Source: Vibrio pomeroyi
Lineage (GTDB): Bacteria; Pseudomonadota; Gammaproteobacteria; Enterobacterales; Vibrionaceae
Assembly: GCA_041879425.1 (NCBI GenBank)
Contig: CP090854.1
Coordinates: 1,240,001 to 1,304,000 of the forward strand
DNA: 64,000 nucleotides
Reading direction: 5' to 3'
In this document: piece by piece, positions 59,585 through 64,000 of the stretch
Numbering within the stretch: position 1 is the stretch's first letter
Layout of the letters: the number at the start of each line of letters is the position of its first letter
Position numbers and translations under genes: made by a program
Notes under the pieces: generated by a model
Databases searched by the model: none
The model's input: the letters and a program-made list of their open reading frames with translations, nothing else
What the model was told of the DNA's origin: nothing

Positions 59585-61018
59585 GTGGCTACTAGTAATA
59601 CAACCACAACACCCCGCGATACCTGGGGTTCGAAGTTAGGATTCGTAATGGCTGCAGCAGGTTCTGCTGTTGGCTTAGGTAACATTTGGAAATTCCCATA
59701 CACAGCAGGCGAGAGTGGCGGTGGTGCATTCGTTGCAATTTACCTGTTTTTCGTAATCTTCATTGGTTTCAGTGTCATGCTGACTGAATTTGCTATTGGC
59801 CGTCATACGCAAAAATCAGCAGTAGGTGCATTTAAAACAACTGACCGTCGTTGGACGTTCGCTGGTGTTATCGGCGTAGTGAGTGGTCTACTTATCATGG
59901 GTTTCTATCCTGTAGTAGGTGGCTGGTCTATCGCATACATCGGTAAAATTGCTGGTGGTCTACTAGACGCACCTGAAGCAATTGGTGACAGCTTCGGTGG
60001 CTTTATCTCAAACCCAGTTCAACCACTTATGTGGATGGGCCTATACCTACTACTTAACATTGTTATTGTTATGAAAGGTATTTCTGGCGGTATTGAGAAA
60101 GCGGGTAAGATCCTGATGCCACTTCTTTTCATCATCCTTATCGTGGTATCTATCAAAGGCATCATGCTTCCGGGTGCGATGGCTGGTCTTGAATTCCTAT
60201 TCAGCCCTGACTTCTCTAAAGTAGACAGCGGTGTAATCCTAGCTGCACTAGGTCAAGCATTCTTCTCACTATCTCTTGGTATGGGTTGTATGTTGACTTA
60301 CGGTTCTTACCTTAAGAAGAAAGAGAACCTAGTTCAAACGACAGCTATGGTTACTGCAATGGATACTGGTGTTGCTATCCTAGCTGGTGTTGCAATGTTC
60401 CCTGCAATGTTCGCATTCGGAATGGAGCCTGCAGCTGGTCCTGGTCTAGTATTCGTTGTTGTTCCTCAGCTATTCGCTGAAATGGGCGGCGTAGTTGGTC
60501 TTCTATTTGCTCTTATGTTCTTCGTTGGTCTAAGTGTTGCGGCACTGACTTCTTCAGTATCTCTACTTGAAGTTGTGGTTTCTTACCTAATCGATGAGAA
60601 AGGCATGAAGCGTGTAACAGCTGTACTGTCTGCAAGTGTAGTAATGGCGATTCTATGTATCTTCGCTTCTCTATCACTTGGTGGCTTCGGTCCAACACTG
60701 TTCGGTACTGGTGCGTTCGATATCTTCGACCTACTAACTGATAAGATCTTCCTAGCAGTTGGCGGTATGTTGGTATGTATCTTCGCTGGTTGGAGACTAA
60801 ACCGTGCTGACCTAGAGAAAGAAATCACTAACGACGGTGAAGTATCTTTCCCATTATTCGGTCTATGGTACACACTAGTTAAGTACATCATCCCAGTAGC
60901 TATCGCTATCGTAGCGTTCATGGGTATCTCTTCTGGCTTCGACAGCGGTAAAGGTGCAATCATGCTACTAGGTATTGGTATTATTGCTGGCTCTGCGCTT
61001 ATCTCTAAGAAGCTATAA
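59585..61018 (+). CDS. Sodium-dependent transporter, NSS/SNF family
   Basis: Neurotransmitter:sodium symporter family protein (LeuT/MhsT-like), probably importing an amino acid with sodium. 477 residues with about 11-12 transmembrane helices. The unwound TM1 with the sodium/substrate site reads AAGSAVGLGNIWKFPY at about 24-39; TM6 has GQAFFSLSLGMGCMLTYGSY. It has 11-12 helices, so it falls with the bacterial tyrosine/tryptophan or general NSS group; substrate not determinable. GTG start at 59585 with GGAG six bases upstream. Confidence 0.9.
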   Translation: MATSNTTTTPRDTWGSKLGFVMAAAGSAVGLGNIWKFPYTAGESGGGAFVAIYLFFVIFIGFSVMLTEFAIGRHTQKSAVGAFKTTDRRWTFAGVIGVVSGLLIMGFYPVVGGWSIAYIGKIAGGLLDAPEAIGDSFGGFISNPVQPLMWMGLYLLLNIVIVMKGISGGIEKAGKILMPLLFIILIVVSIKGIMLPGAMAGLEFLFSPDFSKVDSGVILAALGQAFFSLSLGMGCMLTYGSYLKKKENLVQTTAMVTAMDTGVAILAGVAMFPAMFAFGMEPAAGPGLVFVVVPQLFAEMGGVVGLLFALMFFVGLSVAALTSSVSLLEVVVSYLIDEKGMKRVTAVLSASVVMAILCIFASLSLGGFGPTLFGTGAFDIFDLLTDKIFLAVGGMLVCIFAGWRLNRADLEKEITNDGEVSFPLFGLWYTLVKYIIPVAIAIVAFMGISSGFDSGKGAIMLLGIGIIAGSALISKKL

Positions 61019-61039
61019 TCGCAAGCTAAGCAAATAACG

Positions 61040-61072
61040 AAAAAACGGGAGCCAATGGCTCCCGTTTTTTTT
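61040..61072 (+). terminator. Intrinsic terminator of the NSS symporter
   Basis: AAAAAACGGGAGCC / GGCTCCCGTTTTTT with loop AAT and a run of eight Ts. Confidence 0.92.
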
Positions 61073-61195
61073 GGTTTAAATACTTAATTATTATCGAAAA
61101 ATAAAAACCTTACATTCACTAAAGTTATCCGTCTGATAGCCGATATATTATTGGTTAGGGCTGCTTAGTCCGTATTTTAATTAGGTAGGTGTTGT

Positions 61196-62812
61196 GTGAA
61201 ATTGTCAGTGAGAAAGAAACTGTATGCCGGTTTTGGGTCTATATTGGCGGTGCTTGTCACGTTAGTCGGTATTGTATGGATAGAAGTCATTGGGGCTCAC
61301 AAGAGCGCTGATGAAATCAGAATGGATGATGTACCGGGTACCGTTACCTACCTTGTTCTGATCGATGAAGCTGGGGATGTCTACCGAGATGCGCTAGGTG
61401 CGATCATTCAGGTCGATAATGCACTTAATGACTACCGCTCGAATAAGAACGAATTTGCTCAAGCTATCGCGCAAGCAAAACGTATAGAAAGCAGAGGTTC
61501 AGAAGATCATCGCCGTATTGAGCGAATTGAAGATCTCATGGGGCGCTTCACTCAAGAATTTGAAGCGACACTCGTGCCTAAGATCAATGATGAATCAGAG
61601 CTACTTGCCAACATTCAACAGCTGCGTTCTCTGTACGAGAGTAACTTGATCCCAATTGAAAACTTGCTTGATCAAGCATCAGCAAGTGAGCGTGCCGATA
61701 CAGAGCAATCACTGCTTACGCTAACTGATACGTTTACTACCATCGAGCGCACCATCATGGTGTTGTCTGCGATTGCGATCGTATTTGGTTGTGTAATTGC
61801 GTATGTGTTGTCTAGCTCTATTACCAACCGCCTAACTCGTGTTGAACAAGTCGCACGACGTGTAGCAAATGGTGACCTAACGGCAGGCGATATTATTGAT
61901 GATTCTGGTGATGAACTGGCTGAACTGGCTAAGTCGATTAACCAGATGCAGAAATCATTGGTCGACCTACTGGGTTCTATCTCTTCAGTGACTCACCAAG
62001 TTCAATCGGTGACTGGCGAGCTATCGTCAATCAGCCAAGACATCGTGACGGGTGCATCAGCTCAGGCTGACAAAGCAAACCTGATAGCAACGGCTGCTGA
62101 AGAGCTAAGTTTGACCATTTCTGAAGTGGCTCAACAAGGTACTTCGACTTATGAAGAAGCACGCCGCTCTGAAACATCGGCAGAAGATGGCCGCAACGTG
62201 ATTGTTGAGATGGTAGCGAGTATTCAACAAGTGTCGACTCAAATGAGCGATATGTCGTTGCAAATGAATACTCTGGGTTCTCACGGTGAGCAGATTGGTA
62301 GCGTTATCAAGGTAATCGAAGACATTGCTGAGCAAACTAACCTGCTAGCTCTTAACGCTGCAATTGAAGCGGCTCGTGCAGGTGAATTCGGACGCGGTTT
62401 TGCTGTGGTTGCTGATGAAGTACGCGCGTTAGCGGAAAGAACGACCAAAGCGACACAAGAAGTATCTGGCATCATTCAATCTATTCAATCTGGCACGCAA
62501 GAAGCGGTGACTTACACTCAAGATAACTGCCGTTTGGTGGAGATTGGTGTAGAGCAAAGCTCAGGTGCTGTTTCTGCCCTAGAAGCGATTGTAAGCGGTG
62601 CGGGTAATGTACAAAGCATGGTTAACTCTATCGCAACAGCAGCAGAAGAACAGACAGCTGTGACTAAAGAGATTGCGGCAGACATTACGGCGATCAGTGA
62701 TATCTCTGAGCAGTCTTTGCAACTGGCGACACGCAGCTCTGAAAATACTTCAGGTTTGAATGCTAAGGTTGCTGAGTTAGAAGCACTGGTTGGTAAGTTC
62801 AAACTTGCTTAG
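61196..62812 (+). CDS. Methyl-accepting chemotaxis protein
   Basis: Transmembrane chemoreceptor of 538 residues. TM1 at about 10-30, a helical periplasmic sensor domain (about 31-185, probably a four-helix bundle), TM2 at about 186-208, HAMP (about 209-265), then the coiled signalling domain with the highly conserved hairpin tip [32 protein letters not shown]. It ends in KFKLA without the NWETF CheR-binding pentapeptide. The ligand is unknown. GTG start at 61196 with GGTAGG upstream. Confidence 0.92.
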   Translation: MKLSVRKKLYAGFGSILAVLVTLVGIVWIEVIGAHKSADEIRMDDVPGTVTYLVLIDEAGDVYRDALGAIIQVDNALNDYRSNKNEFAQAIAQAKRIESRGSEDHRRIERIEDLMGRFTQEFEATLVPKINDESELLANIQQLRSLYESNLIPIENLLDQASASERADTEQSLLTLTDTFTTIERTIMVLSAIAIVFGCVIAYVLSSSITNRLTRVEQVARRVANGDLTAGDIIDDSGDELAELAKSINQMQKSLVDLLGSISSVTHQVQSVTGELSSISQDIVTGASAQADKANLIATAAEELSLTISEVAQQGTSTYEEARRSETSAEDGRNVIVEMVASIQQVSTQMSDMSLQMNTLGSHGEQIGSVIKVIEDIAEQTNLLALNAAIEAARAGEFGRGFAVVADEVRALAERTTKATQEVSGIIQSIQSGTQEAVTYTQDNCRLVEIGVEQSSGAVSALEAIVSGAGNVQSMVNSIATAAEEQTAVTKEIAADITAISDISEQSLQLATRSSENTSGLNAKVAELEALVGKFKLA

Positions 62813-62872
62813 TGCTTAGTCCGTATTCAATCGGAACTAAAAACTGATTACTGAAAGCGGACAAATAAAAGA

Positions 62873-62925
62873 GAAGCCCAATGATTCAATGTTAATTGAG
62901 TTAGTTGGGCTTTTTCGTAGCTGGA
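62873..62925 (+). terminator. Intrinsic terminator of the chemoreceptor gene
   Basis: GAAGCCCAA / TTGGGCTTTTT with an inner stem TCAAT / ATTGA, followed by five T residues, about 60 bases after the stop. Confidence 0.83.
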
Positions 62926-62978
62926 ATCTGGGTTCAGACACGGTATACTCCACGTTCTACAATGGAGCTAGCCTTTAC

Positions 62979-63677
62979 ATGTTCGACATTCTTCTGAACC
63001 ACTCTGATTTTTTACTTATCAATAAGCACCCTGGTGTCAGCGTCCATAAAGACGATGGCGATACTATGCTGCTTCAAGAAGTGGCTAAGGCAATCAATGA
63101 ACCTAAGCTGTATCTCGTTCATCGCCTTGATAAAATGACCTCAGGCATTCTGCTGCTAGCAAAGAACTCTTCAGCGGCGAGTGAGCTTTCACAGCTTTTC
63201 GCAAAGCGTGAGGTGGAGAAGTACTACCTTGCGATTGGCTCTAAGAAGCCGAAGAAAAAGCAGGGTTTGATTTCTGGAGATATGGAGCGTTCACGACGCT
63301 CTAGCTGGAAGCTACTGACTAGTAAAGAAAACCCAGCGATTACCCAATTTTTATCAGCAACGGCTGAACCCGGTGAGCGCCTACTGTTATGTAAACCCTA
63401 TACGGGGCGAACTCACCAGATCCGTGTCGCGATGAAGTCGATCGGTTCCGCTATTGTTGGTGACCCTATTTACAATCCATCGAGTGAGGCAGACAGAGGT
63501 TATCTGCATGCCTTCGCGATTCGATTTACCTATCAATCACAAGCCTACGAATATGTCTGCGACCCAAGGAGCTTAGACTCTTTAGGAGAGAAGTGGCATC
63601 AAGAAACCGTCTCTAACGGTTTGGACAGTTGGCTTGAACCTTGGTCATTAACTTGGCCAAAGCTAAACACTAAGTGA
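62979..63677 (+). CDS. RluA-family RNA pseudouridine synthase
   Basis: 232 residues from the ATG at 62979 (MFDILLNHSDFLLINKHPGVSVHKD); GGAG is 11 bases upstream, and the longer start at 62889 would run through the terminator of the previous gene. Catalytic motif VHRLDKMTSGILLLAK holds the Asp nucleophile; CKPYTGRTHQIRVAMKSIGSAIVGDPIY is the second family motif. No S4 domain. It resembles the TIGR01621 group or TruC; the RNA target is not determinable. Its TGA overlaps a possible GTG start of the next gene. Confidence 0.88.
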   Translation: MFDILLNHSDFLLINKHPGVSVHKDDGDTMLLQEVAKAINEPKLYLVHRLDKMTSGILLLAKNSSAASELSQLFAKREVEKYYLAIGSKKPKKKQGLISGDMERSRRSSWKLLTSKENPAITQFLSATAEPGERLLLCKPYTGRTHQIRVAMKSIGSAIVGDPIYNPSSEADRGYLHAFAIRFTYQSQAYEYVCDPRSLDSLGEKWHQETVSNGLDSWLEPWSLTWPKLNTK

Positions 63678-63685
63678 GTGAAATA

Positions 63686-64000
63686 ATGGAAGCATCAGCT
63701 TTACCTCTGTTTTTTAGTCATATTGAACAGCAACTTAATGAAGTACCGAATGAACTGCGTCGTATCTTTCACGGACGTGGTAAGTTTTGGCCAGGTCTAG
63801 AGCAACTGACATGTGATTGGGTTGATGGGCAACTACTGGTTAACGTATTCAAAGAAGTAGATGATGAGTTCTTGTCATCTCTTAAAGCCGGATTGGTTGA
63901 CTTGACCAATAAAGACATCTGGCAAGCAAAGCAGGGCACAAGTATTGTTCTGCAACACCGTTATGCTGATGGTGCGCCTTCAGAAGTGCTGTGGGGCGAG
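63686..64000 (+). CDS. Unidentified protein, 5' part (possible SAM-dependent methyltransferase)
   Basis: Open to the window end (105 codons). It starts MEASALPLFFSHIEQQLNEV; an in-frame GTG at 63674, overlapping the previous stop, would add four residues. The visible part has RRIFHGRGKFWPGLEQLTCDW and a beta-rich stretch. This resembles the N-terminal region of Vibrio class I methyltransferases, but the SAM-binding motif is not in the window. It is tightly spaced with the pseudouridine synthase, so an RNA-modification link is plausible. Confidence 0.5.
   Translation, partial: MEASALPLFFSHIEQQLNEVPNELRRIFHGRGKFWPGLEQLTCDWVDGQLLVNVFKEVDDEFLSSLKAGLVDLTNKDIWQAKQGTSIVLQHRYADGAPSEVLWGE

Overview
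The window reads as a chromosome I segment of a marine Vibrio, most likely close to the splendidus clade, though the species is inferred. The evidence is gene content and order (bioBFCD-htpX, purB-hflD-mnmA, gsk-hns-nhaC-his, ppiB-lpxH next to cysS, sapABCDF-pspF-pspABC-vexIJK-tag-metC-cls, torECA), moderate GC, and typical Vibrio families such as TIGR02647, DUF2750, ToxR-like regulators and VexIJK. It is almost entirely core genome. I see no prophage, integron, insertion sequence, CRISPR array, rRNA or tRNA gene.

Layout. 1-3320: biotin operon (bioB partial, bioF, bioC, bioD). 3405-10188: a small unknown gene, htpX, the leftward mnmA-hflD-purB group, an 89-residue unknown protein and gsk; purB and gsk each have a perfect PurR-type palindrome upstream. 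10404-13061: hns (leftward), then an NhaC-family transporter behind a long leader that matches a lysine riboswitch. 13229-20731: complete histidine operon hisL-GDCBHAFI with a classical His-codon attenuator. 20915-28424: YchJ-like SEC-C protein, EAL-HDOD regulator, lpxH, ppiB, cysS, tdk, YdcF-like, YeeZ-like and a TIGR02647 protein. 28685-32343: coiled-coil lipoprotein, focA, and a FetB-like permease without an adjacent FetA ATPase; the focA/fetB gap carries a perfect head-to-head pair of DnaA boxes. 32781-36681: torE-torC-torA for TMAO respiration. 37029-39350: a divergent pair, a 10TM metal exporter and the Mn-dependent pyrophosphatase ppaC, separated by a perfect Fur-type operator.

39492-48764: DUF2750 and DUF2927 proteins, the sapABCDF ABC transporter, pspF, and the divergent pspABC membrane-stress operon with a sigma-54 promoter. 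48923-54791: tripartite RND pump with two adaptor lipoproteins (vexIJK), then tag. 54901-56300: an overlapping two-gene cassette, a ToxR-like membrane-bound winged-helix regulator plus a small membrane-anchored periplasmic partner started by TTG; this looks like a ToxR/ToxS- or VtrA/VtrC-type co-component system and is the most interesting unknown here. 56398-64000: metC, cls, an NSS-family sodium symporter, a chemoreceptor, an RluA-family pseudouridine synthase, and the start of an unidentified gene cut by the window end.

The window combines metabolic operons under dedicated control (His attenuator, lysine riboswitch, PurR, Fur) with envelope-stress and anaerobic-respiration modules. Most units end in clear intrinsic terminators.
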